Shown here piece by piece: positions 55,979 to 64,000 of a stretch of 64,000 nt of DNA; positions within the stretch are counted from its first letter, which is position 1; each line of letters starts with the position of its first letter. Position numbers and translations under genes: made by a program. The DNA comes from Brachyspira alvinipulli ATCC 51933 (lineage in GTDB: Bacteria > Spirochaetota > Brachyspiria > Brachyspirales > Brachyspiraceae). The DNA is taken from NCBI RefSeq assembly GCF_000518245.1, contig NZ_KI912403.1, positions 258,600 to 322,599 of the forward strand, written 5' to 3'. A model generated the notes under the pieces. That model was not told the origin of the DNA. It searched no databases and worked only from the letters and a program-made list of their open reading frames with translations.

Positions 55979-57319
55979 ATGGAACTTCAATTAAGAAATA
56001 TAGGAATGATAAAAGAAGCTGATATCATATTAGACGGACTTACTTTAATAGCTGGTGAAAATGATACAGGTAAAAGTACAGTTGGAAAGGCTTTATATTC
56101 TGTTGTTGCTGGTTTGAACAATGCTGAAAAAACTACAAAGAATATGTTGAAGAAATAAAAATATATCCTATAACAAGAAATATAGTAAGAAAATTAGAAA
56201 ATGAATTCATCAAAAAAATGAATGATGAAAACTCTTTAATTAGAAAAAATAAATCAGATTTAAATGGATTTCAAGAAAAAATAAATGAAATAATAAGCTT
56301 TTTTGATTTTAATATAGATAATCTAGATAAATACTACTATATATTTGAAGAATTTAAAAATTTACTTCAAATATATGATTTATACAACTGCATAGAAGAA
56401 GATATTCAAGAATATTTTGATATCTTAAGAAAAAAACCAAACATTAATGAAATAAAGTATTATAGTATCAAACAGCATATATTAAATGAATTAAAAAATA
56501 ATGTACAATCTTTTAATTGTGAAAAATCAAATATATCTATATTAGAAGATAATAACAAAATTATTAATATAAATATTATAAATAATCAATTTGACGATGA
56601 TGAATTAATAGGAAATGTATATGCATCTAATATAACGTATAGAAACCCCATTTATATTTAACATAATAGAAAATTATATAACACCTTATAAATTAAAAAA
56701 ATATACTATTGATAATCATTTAATAGATTTAAGTAAAAAAATAATTGAAAATAGAGATAAGTATACAATAGATACTAATTATTTTCTTTTTGAAGAACTA
56801 AATAAAACAAAAAAATTATCAGATGAAATACAAAAAAATATAAGTGGTTTTATAGAATATGATGATGTAAAAAATATATTACTATTCCAAAAAAATAACA
56901 ACTATATAGAACTTTCAAATACTGCTGTAGGAATAAAATCTTTTGCTATAATAGATTTACTTCTTAAATCAGGTATTTTTGATGATAAACATATTCTAAT
57001 ACTTGATGAGCCTGAAGTACATCTGCATCCTAAATGGCAAATTGAATATGCTAAACTTATGGTAAAAATGGCTGAAGAATTGGATATACAAATTTTAATT
57101 AATTCTCATAGTCCATACTTTATAGAAGCTATACAAAAATATTCAGAAAAATCAGAAAAAATTGCTGATAAAACTAACTTTTATTTAAGTGAAAAACAAG
57201 ATGACGGTTATGCTGTAATAAAAAATGTTAATGATAATATAGAAAGCATATACAAAACTTTAGCCGATGCTTACAGAAAATTAGATGAAGATACATTATG
57301 GAATGAGTCAGAAAAATGA
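55979..57319 (+). pseudogene. AAA/ABC-type ATPase gene with two frameshifts
   Basis: The ATG at 55979 starts MELQLRNIGMIKEADIILDG with Walker A GENDTGKST, but the frame stops after 59 codons near 56158. The protein continues in another frame (EIKIYPITRN to 56661), then in a third with GIKSFAIIDLLL, Walker B ILILDEPEVHLHPKWQIEYA and the switch His in ILINSHSPYF. Adding one A at the A6 near 56131 and removing one C from CCCC near 56646 gives 446 continuous residues of the overcoming-lysogenization/AAA_15-like group. The downstream PD-(D/E)xK-like ORF overlaps its end by 4 nt. Such pairs often act in phage defence; here probably inactive. Confidence 0.6.
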
Positions 57320-57921
57320 CATCAGAAGAAATAAACTATATTACAAATCAATTAAATAATATATTAAATACATATTTTAATAATTGCAAAGATAAAATAT
57401 CAGAAGTATGCAAAGATTTTTATAAGAATATAAGCAACATAAATTCAGATGCAGAAGTTTTTGATTTTGATAAAATAACTTTTAATATAAAAAAGAATAA
57501 CAGACCAAAATCAGCCGATATGATACATATACAGAATAATATAATATATTTAATAGAATTTAAAAATACATCTTTATTAATAAATTCAGAAAACAGTAAA
57601 GATTTTAAGCAAAAATTAAAAAATGAAATAAAATTAAAAGGCATAGAAAGTTTAATAACAATACATAAAATAATTAATAAAATGATAGATGCAAATATTA
57701 AATTTAATTCTATTTTAGATTTAAATATATATTATTACCTAATAGCAAATGAAAATTCAGAAAACAATATTTCAGAAAATAAAGAAAATAGAAATAGAGT
57801 TAACATGAATGAAGATTGTGCAAGATTGACAACAGATTATAAAAGCCGTTATTTCAAAGATGTAAAAATATCATCTTTTGGAAGTTTTGAAAAAGACTTT
57901 ATTAGTAAATATTTTAATTAA
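57316..57921 (+). CDS. PD-(D/E)xK-like nuclease candidate, partner of broken ATPase
   Basis: 201 residues. RPKSADMIHIQNNIIYLIEF reads as the strand-loop-strand of a PD-(D/E)xK nuclease: D68, then 12 residues, then E81-F-K83. Its start overlaps the ATPase stop (ATGA), so translation would be coupled. No other domain is recognised. Because the ATPase is frameshifted the pair is probably non-functional in this strain unless corrected. It is a hypothetical defence effector by context. Confidence 0.55.
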   Translation: MTSEEINYITNQLNNILNTYFNNCKDKISEVCKDFYKNISNINSDAEVFDFDKITFNIKKNNRPKSADMIHIQNNIIYLIEFKNTSLLINSENSKDFKQKLKNEIKLKGIESLITIHKIINKMIDANIKFNSILDLNIYYYLIANENSENNISENKENRNRVNMNEDCARLTTDYKSRYFKDVKISSFGSFEKDFISKYFN

Positions 57922-57965
57922 AGAAAAATTTTATTATATCTAGTAAAAAAATTTTATAAAACATA

Positions 57966-57993
57966 TTGACAAATATACAATTAGTTATATATT
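57966..57993 (+). promoter_or_regulatory. promoter of MATE transporter gene
   Basis: TTGACA at 57966-57971, a 16-bp spacer and TATATT at 57988-57993, about 70 bp before the start codon. Confidence 0.4.
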
Positions 57994-58061
57994 ACTTCAC
58001 GTTTTTTATTAAATAGGCTTAAAACATACTTCTAAACACTAAAAATAAAGAGATTATACTT

Positions 58062-59459
58062 ATGAATACCAATTCAATAAAATCCAATAATAAAATAACT
58101 ATGTTCGGCAACTTTGATTTTTATAAATTATGCATATCCATTGCAGTACCAGTAATGCTTCAGCAGCTTATTATGGGAATGGTATCATTAATAGATAATT
58201 TCATGGTTGCAGAACTAGGTGATATAAAAATGGCTGCGGTAAATGTATCTAATCAAATGAACTTTATATATTTGGTTATACTAAATACATGTTATGGTGC
58301 TGGTGGAATATATATGGCTCAAAATAATGGTGCTGATAATAAAGAAGGTATGCAGCAGGCATTCAGATTCAAAGTTATACTTCCTCTTATAATATCTATT
58401 ACTTATATGATATTAATGCTCGTTAATCCTGAAATATTTATGCGTTTAATGACTCAAGGAAATGCATCCCAAGAAGAAATATTAATATCCAGCACAAAAT
58501 ATATGAGTATAATAGCATTTACTTTTATACCAATATCAATATCAGGTGCTATAGGTACATCATATAGAGAAATAGGAAAACCTCATATTCCGCTTATAAT
58601 ATCAGTTATAGCCACATTCTGTAACACAGCTGGAAATTACATACTTATATATGGTAATTTTGGTGCTCCAAGATTAGAGGAAAAAGGTGCTGCTATTGCT
58701 ACATTAATAGCTAGAATAATAGAAATGATTTTATTTATAGTATATATAAAACTTCATAAAGAGAAATTTTATGTAAGAACTAGAGAAATTTTAAAAGTCA
58801 AATTAAATGTATTTTATTCTATGCTAAGCAAATCAAGTTTAATATTTTTTAGTGAAATAAGCTGGGGTATAAGCGAAATGTTTATGACAGCTCTTTATAA
58901 CAGCAGAGGCGGTGCAGAAACTGTGGCTGGTATGGCATCTGGCTTTACAATAGCAAATATTTTCTTTTTAGTATTTCAAGGAATATTTGTTTCCACTATG
59001 GTTGTTGTGGGAGGCACATTAGGACGCGGAGAACTTGATGATGCTAGAAAAAAAGCAAAATGGATACGAAGCGGTGCTATAGTGGCAGGTATTATAATAG
59101 GATTAATAGAAATGTCATCAATATTTTTAATACCTATTATATTTTCAAAATTAACACCTGATGCTCAAACAATTACTAGAAACTTGGTTATATTGGTATC
59201 ATGCTATATGCCTGTATGGACTTACATTAATTCCCAATTTGCCGTTTCAAGAGCTGGAGGAGATACTATGTTCGGAGTAGCTGTAGATGTTCCTGTATCT
59301 TTGCTATTATTTGCTCCTATAGCTTTAATTTTAGCTAAATTCACATCTGTAGGTCCAGTTGCAATGTTTGGAATAGCTAAACTAACTGATTTCATAAAAA
59401 TAACCATTGGAATCATAATGTTAAGAAAAGAACGATGGGTAAAAAAACTTACAGAATAA
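58062..59459 (+). CDS. MATE-family efflux transporter
   Basis: 465 residues with about 12 membrane segments. The first segment reads SIAVPVMLQQLIMGMVSLIDNFMVAELG and the second half LVFQGIFVSTMVVVGGTLGRGELDDARKKAKW, the repeated MATE pattern (motifs short here: QQLIMGMVSLIDNFMVA, GGTLGRGELDDA). It exports cationic compounds by Na+ or H+ exchange. GAG-rich ribosome site. Substrate unknown. Confidence 0.9.
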   Translation: MNTNSIKSNNKITMFGNFDFYKLCISIAVPVMLQQLIMGMVSLIDNFMVAELGDIKMAAVNVSNQMNFIYLVILNTCYGAGGIYMAQNNGADNKEGMQQAFRFKVILPLIISITYMILMLVNPEIFMRLMTQGNASQEEILISSTKYMSIIAFTFIPISISGAIGTSYREIGKPHIPLIISVIATFCNTAGNYILIYGNFGAPRLEEKGAAIATLIARIIEMILFIVYIKLHKEKFYVRTREILKVKLNVFYSMLSKSSLIFFSEISWGISEMFMTALYNSRGGAETVAGMASGFTIANIFFLVFQGIFVSTMVVVGGTLGRGELDDARKKAKWIRSGAIVAGIIIGLIEMSSIFLIPIIFSKLTPDAQTITRNLVILVSCYMPVWTYINSQFAVSRAGGDTMFGVAVDVPVSLLLFAPIALILAKFTSVGPVAMFGIAKLTDFIKITIGIIMLRKERWVKKLTE

Positions 59460-59606
59460 AAAAATACTATTGCATGTAAATAGTTAATAAAGTAATTCCG
59501 AATATATAAACGATATTTTATTTTTTAGTTAATTTTATTTTTTATGCTTTATAATTATAAAAATTAACTTATAATATCCTAAATAGTTTTATATTTTAGA
59601 GGACTT

Positions 59607-61541
59607 ATGAATTATAATTTTACCATAATAACACTAGAATTAGGAATTCCTGTTATAGCAACTATCATATCATTAGTTGGTATAATATTATATGCATATA
59701 TATATCTTCAATTATATGAAGAAACTCAGGCTATAATATTAGCTATAGGTTTTCTTTCCTTTGTATTCTCTGCTTTAGAGGCAGCTAATATAATTATATC
59801 ATTGTCTAACCCTAATTCCGAAATTTCTCTTAATTTATATAAGTTTGAACAAATAGCATTATCACTTACTATAATACCATGGTTAATATATATAAAAAAT
59901 AAATTAAAATTAAATGAAAGTTATCATTCTGTATTAGAAAAATTATATATAGCAGCTGTATTTTTATTTATTTTAATATCAGCAATAGCTTTATTATATC
60001 CTCAATTATTTATATCTACAAAAGATCCAATGACAACTCTTAATGAAACAATGCAAAAGAGTATAAAAAGTAGGGGGGAATTAGGAGCAGCATATATATT
60101 TAGAGATTTTGTATTCACAATATACTGTTTTGTTATAATATCTTCTTTTATATATGAAATGTCAGTGAATAAATTAGTTAGAGAGAATATATTAGGATTA
60201 GTATTAATATCATTAATATCTTTAGCGTTTTTTGATGATTTTAATGGTATATCAATATATTATCAATATTCAAGCGGTTTTCTAGTATTCCCTAATTGGA
60301 CTTTTTCAAGAGTAACACTTGTTTATTCTATATTTAATATAATAATGATATATTCATCTGTAAGCAGATTTATATCAGCAATACATAAAAAAAGCAATCA
60401 ATATTATGATCTGGAAAGCATCAAAGCTCAGGATTCTATTATAATAAATACAGCAATAACTACATCTGAAAAATTATCCGAATTAAAAGAAAGTTTTAAA
60501 GAATCTGTAAGTAATTTGGTATCTAAAGTAGAAAATACATACTCAACTATAAATAATTTTAAAAATGATATCAATAAAATTATAGATTATACAAATGAAT
60601 TTATTACTATAGAAAGTTTCCAATTAAATGATGGTAATACAAATTTAGAAAAAATAGAGGAACTTATAAACACCTACCCTAATTTGCAAATGTCTGTAGA
60701 ATTACAAAAGAAAACATTGGAAGAATCTAATGCAAAATTACAAGAATCTATAGAAAAAATATATTATTTACAATCTGAAAGTAAAAAAGTAATTACCGAA
60801 TTTGAATATTTCCAAGATAAACTTAATGCAGAAGAATTAAATTTTGCTAAAGAACTTGGAAAATCGGAATCTTTTAATCAATTGAGTTTTCAAATTAATA
60901 GAATTATATTGTTTATGAATAATATGTCAGATAAAACCAAAACTCTAGCTATAAACTCAAGTATACAAGCATCAAAGTCAGGAGAATGGTATAATAACTT
61001 TTCTGTTGTATCAAAAGAAGTATCAGAACTTGTAACTGAAACAGCTCAAGCTACAAATAGAATGCAGAATTTATTATTCAAAATAGAAGATATATTCAAA
61101 AAATTTAATTATTCAAAAAATAATATTAACAATAATATATCAAGTTTAATAGAAGAAATATCAAGTTATTATGATAAGTTAAATAGATTTAACAGAGGTA
61201 TGGAAAAACAAAATGATTATAATATGAATATTATAAAAAGTACAGACAAACTATATAGCTCTATATCCAATATGACAAATATAATAATTAATGAGGAAAA
61301 TGATTTTGTTAATATAAAAAATAAAATAGAGGAAATTAATAATTACATAGAAAATATAGCAGAAAAAGCTTCTATACAAAATTTAGAAGTAAAAAATCTA
61401 ATGCGCGATATGAATAAATTATTAGCTACCTCTGATGATTTAGAATCTGTAACAAATAAACTTAATGAAGAAATTACAAAATTCTTAGAATATACTGATG
61501 ATTTAGAATCTAAAGTTGATGAATATTCTAAAGTTATATAA
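59607..61541 (+). CDS. 7TM receptor with degenerate chemoreceptor signalling domain
   Basis: 644 residues. Seven hydrophobic segments fill the first 265 residues, followed by a long coiled coil. Near residues 440-475 the hairpin tip reads TKTLAINSSIQASKSGEW followed by FSVVSKEVSELV, recognisable as the MCP tip but with Gln where the Glu of xAAIEAA is normal. It may interact with CheA or CheW weakly or not at all. GAGGA precedes the ATG. It forms an operon with a similar gene and cvpA. Confidence 0.75.
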   Translation: MNYNFTIITLELGIPVIATIISLVGIILYAYIYLQLYEETQAIILAIGFLSFVFSALEAANIIISLSNPNSEISLNLYKFEQIALSLTIIPWLIYIKNKLKLNESYHSVLEKLYIAAVFLFILISAIALLYPQLFISTKDPMTTLNETMQKSIKSRGELGAAYIFRDFVFTIYCFVIISSFIYEMSVNKLVRENILGLVLISLISLAFFDDFNGISIYYQYSSGFLVFPNWTFSRVTLVYSIFNIIMIYSSVSRFISAIHKKSNQYYDLESIKAQDSIIINTAITTSEKLSELKESFKESVSNLVSKVENTYSTINNFKNDINKIIDYTNEFITIESFQLNDGNTNLEKIEELINTYPNLQMSVELQKKTLEESNAKLQESIEKIYYLQSESKKVITEFEYFQDKLNAEELNFAKELGKSESFNQLSFQINRIILFMNNMSDKTKTLAINSSIQASKSGEWYNNFSVVSKEVSELVTETAQATNRMQNLLFKIEDIFKKFNYSKNNINNNISSLIEEISSYYDKLNRFNRGMEKQNDYNMNIIKSTDKLYSSISNMTNIIINEENDFVNIKNKIEEINNYIENIAEKASIQNLEVKNLMRDMNKLLATSDDLESVTNKLNEEITKFLEYTDDLESKVDEYSKVI

Positions 61542-61553
61542 AGAGGAATAGTT

Positions 61554-63503
61554 ATGAATATATTATCAAATTTAATATCTGGATATAATATAACAATATT
61601 AAAATTATTAGTACCAGTAATCGGTGTTTCTGTAATGTCAATATTTATTATGTTATATTTATTATTGGCAATAAAAACAAGAAAGGCAACATATATAACT
61701 ATTTCTATTACACTTATATTAATTTTAATATATAATATTCTATCCCTTATTATAATATTCTTGGAATTATATGGAATAAATCAGCAACTTTCCTCTATAT
61801 TAGTTATATCAAATAATATTATAATACTCGCTGCTGTAATATTAATGCCTATAAACTCTACAAGTTTTATAGGAAGCATAAAAGCATTAAAAAATATTAA
61901 TACAGGAATATTTATCATTAGTATAACTTCATCAATTGTTTTAATGATTGTAAGTATAATGTATTCAAATACTTTTTTTGCAACTACTGTAAATTATTAT
62001 GATTCTACAAGCATATCATATTTTATAAGACCAACTGGAGAGTTCTTTCTTTATAAGACATACATAATATTATTTGTATTTTTCTTAACATTTATATCCA
62101 TAATATCAGATATGATTATAAATTATAACTATAAAAATAATATAATTATGGTCCTTTCAAATATATTAGCATTAATATTGATAATTAGATATATTTATGT
62201 AGATAAAACATTAAATGGATTAGATTTTGACAGAATAGGTTTAGCTATTATAATATCTTCTTCTTTTAGATCTATAGCTATATTTGCATCATTTACTAAG
62301 AATGCTCTTGATTCTATAAAGAAAGAGAGTTTATTAAATAACAGACTTCATTTAAATTTAAAAACATTAAACAATATAGATAGAATATCTGAAGCATTAA
62401 ATACAATAGATAAAAATTTAATGGATACTTCTATGTTTGTATTTGAAATAGATAAAGAAAGTAAAGATGCTTATAATATTATTAATCATAAAATAGATGC
62501 TATACTAGAAGCAAATGAAAATTTAGTAGATGCAAAAAACACAAAGAAAAACATAATAAAAGACGGATTAAAATATACAAATACAATTTTTACGTTCTTT
62601 GATAAATATAAAAACCAAATGCAGGATCATTTTAGAATATTAAATCAAACCATTGCTAACATGAAAGAATCTGACTTTTCTAATGATCAGATTATATCAT
62701 TAAATAATGATCTAAAAAACATAAAAATAGGATTAAAGGAAACTTCTGATAAATTCTTAAATAATATAATGGAATCAGCTAACCAATTTAGAGATGTAAA
62801 TAATATAACAGATTCCATATATGAAACTATAGAATATATCAAATCCATAACTAATAAAACAAACCTATTATCAATAAATGCCGGAATTCAAGCATCTAAA
62901 GCAGGTTTTTATGGTAAAAGTTTCTCAGTCGTAGCAAAGGAAATAGGTACTCTGTCATTTGAAATTTCTAAAGGTACAGAATCTATAGAAAAGATGCTTA
63001 CAGATATATTTGCTGGATTGGTAGTTATAGAAAACTCTTCTTTCTATATAAAAGACCGTTGTAAAATAATAGAAAGAGAAGTTAATAAAATGATAAAAGG
63101 TATTGATAAATACATAAACGATATAGAAACAAATATTAATACTGATTCTAAAAAACTTAGTCATTTTAAATCATTAGATCAATATAATGAAACTATGTCA
63201 AATATATTAGTAAATCAAAATTTAATAGTATTAGCTGTTAAAGAAAATATAGCTGCTATGCTTGAAGTTCAAAACAATTTGAACTCTAAAATAGATTATC
63301 AAAATCAGGATATATCTAAAATATTCAATAATTTTAATAATATGATAAAAGCGAAAAATGAATTAAATGATATAACTAAAAAGATAGGAAATTATTCATC
63401 ATTTTCACATACTGATATAGAAGCATTATCTAATATTATTAACACTCATAGAAAAAAAAGCAGCTTTACATTTGCACCTATAATTGCTTTATTAAAGAAA
63501 TAA
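61554..63503 (+). CDS. 7TM receptor with chemoreceptor-like signalling domain
   Basis: 649 residues, a diverged paralogue of the preceding gene: seven membrane segments in the first 265 residues, then coiled coil. The tip near residue 435 is TNLLSINAGIQASKAGFYGKSFSVVAKEIG, closer to the MCP consensus than its neighbour (pieces: TNLLSINAGIQASKAG, FSVVAKEIG), again with Gln at the usual Glu. AGAGGAA precedes the ATG. The TAA overlaps the next start. Confidence 0.78.
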   Translation: MNILSNLISGYNITILKLLVPVIGVSVMSIFIMLYLLLAIKTRKATYITISITLILILIYNILSLIIIFLELYGINQQLSSILVISNNIIILAAVILMPINSTSFIGSIKALKNINTGIFIISITSSIVLMIVSIMYSNTFFATTVNYYDSTSISYFIRPTGEFFLYKTYIILFVFFLTFISIISDMIINYNYKNNIIMVLSNILALILIIRYIYVDKTLNGLDFDRIGLAIIISSSFRSIAIFASFTKNALDSIKKESLLNNRLHLNLKTLNNIDRISEALNTIDKNLMDTSMFVFEIDKESKDAYNIINHKIDAILEANENLVDAKNTKKNIIKDGLKYTNTIFTFFDKYKNQMQDHFRILNQTIANMKESDFSNDQIISLNNDLKNIKIGLKETSDKFLNNIMESANQFRDVNNITDSIYETIEYIKSITNKTNLLSINAGIQASKAGFYGKSFSVVAKEIGTLSFEISKGTESIEKMLTDIFAGLVVIENSSFYIKDRCKIIEREVNKMIKGIDKYINDIETNINTDSKKLSHFKSLDQYNETMSNILVNQNLIVLAVKENIAAMLEVQNNLNSKIDYQNQDISKIFNNFNNMIKAKNELNDITKKIGNYSSFSHTDIEALSNIINTHRKKSSFTFAPIIALLKK

Positions 63504-63961
63504 TGATGTTTACAACAGTTGATACTGTATTGATTATAATATTATCCATACTTTTTATATATGGTTTTTGTAAGGGTTTTATATCTATGACTATACCTAT
63601 TATAGCAATAGTTATAACTCTTATAGCAGCACCATTAATATATAATCATATGTCCAAATATTTTAATCATTCTCTCATACTAAAAATAATATCACTTATA
63701 GCTAGTTATTCTATTATAAGAATAATTCTATCAAAAATAGAAATAAATTTTAAAAAAATATTAAAAGCAATATTTTTAGATTGGGTTGATAGAGTTCTTG
63801 GAGCGATAGTATTATTATTTATATCATGTTTCATTATTGCAATAATAGTTTCTTTGCTTATATCATTAGATAGTAAATACAATGATATAATCAATCAATC
63901 AAAAATAGCAATATATATTTATAATATTTTTAGTAAAAGTAATTATAGTTTATTAGTTTAA
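63503..63961 (+). CDS. CvpA family membrane protein
   Basis: 152 residues with four membrane segments. TVDTVLIIILSILFIYGFCKGF at the start and WVDRVLGAIVLLF at the third span fit CvpA (colicin V production / envelope maintenance) proteins (short motifs: YGFCKGF, DRVLGA). It overlaps the stop of the chemoreceptor-like gene (ATG at 63503 or 63506), suggesting co-translation. The window ends 39 bp later. Confidence 0.75.
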   Translation: MMFTTVDTVLIIILSILFIYGFCKGFISMTIPIIAIVITLIAAPLIYNHMSKYFNHSLILKIISLIASYSIIRIILSKIEINFKKILKAIFLDWVDRVLGAIVLLFISCFIIAIIVSLLISLDSKYNDIINQSKIAIYIYNIFSKSNYSLLV

Positions 63962-64000
63962 TTATAATTGACAATAAAATCATTTTATTATATTATATTA

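Noticed and set aside
58062-59459. The MATE transporter as part of the ATPase/nuclease system
   Set aside because: It has its own promoter (TTGACA-16-TATATT) and a 140-bp gap after the nuclease-like gene.

Overview
The window looks like chromosomal DNA of a Brachyspira-type spirochaete. It is about 70-75% A+T, uses the standard code, and has strong AAGGAG-type ribosome sites. It carries many secreted lipoproteins, a large fused 2-hydroxyacyl-CoA dehydratase activase, a DUF4954 protein, parAB with a DUF4384 protein, and 7TM chemoreceptor-like proteins. The species cannot be fixed from this sequence, and no rRNA, tRNA, transposase, integrase or phage structural gene was recognised.

Layout. 0-4.7 kb: a forward run of small secreted or envelope proteins with CsgG/TolB-like N-domains. 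4.7-8.2 kb: a reverse-strand DUF3800 gene split by a frameshift and a stop, followed in the same frame by a helical-repeat ORF. 8.4-9.4 kb: a secreted CAP protein. 9.35-13.85 kb: the most unusual region. A 1019-residue reverse-strand protein has two RNxxxH HEPN ribonuclease motifs placed as in Cas13b. On each side, on the opposite strand, lies a small array of 76-nt structured repeats separated by unrelated 26-28 nt segments. Each array has a sigma70-like promoter, ends in a longer 132-137 nt repeat with the same ends, and is closed by a hairpin-plus-T terminator. No cas1 or cas2 is present. This could be an undescribed Cas13-like, RNA-guided or RNA-regulated HEPN system.

14-22.4 kb: thrS-infC-rpmI-rplT, rsgA, an MFS carrier, and a Zn/Cd-type P-ATPase with an ArsR repressor. 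23-28.2 kb: a lipoprotein, DUF4954, prmA and proA. 28.3-31.2 kb: two broken genes (TPR, DUF1232) and a lipoprotein. 31.5-35.3 kb: parA, a GNAT, parB and DUF4384. 35.5-43.3 kb: dehydratase activase, a PanD-like protein with an altered active site, DUF2262-like, LRR lipoprotein, and a frameshifted outer-membrane protein. 43.4-45 kb: YedE/YedF selenium-associated pair. 45-55.9 kb: glycosyltransferase, AI-2E-type permease, AddA-like helicase-nuclease, TPR lipoprotein, dprA, topA and amidase. 56-58 kb: a broken AAA ATPase with an adjoining PD-(D/E)xK-like ORF. 58-64 kb: MATE transporter, two 7TM chemoreceptor-like proteins and CvpA.

A second theme is damage. Six accessory genes are each interrupted by single-base frameshifts, mostly in or beside short homopolymers, or by single stop codons. 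In each case a one-base correction restores a continuous protein. The housekeeping genes are intact. This is either real decay or phase variation of accessory genes, or local assembly error.
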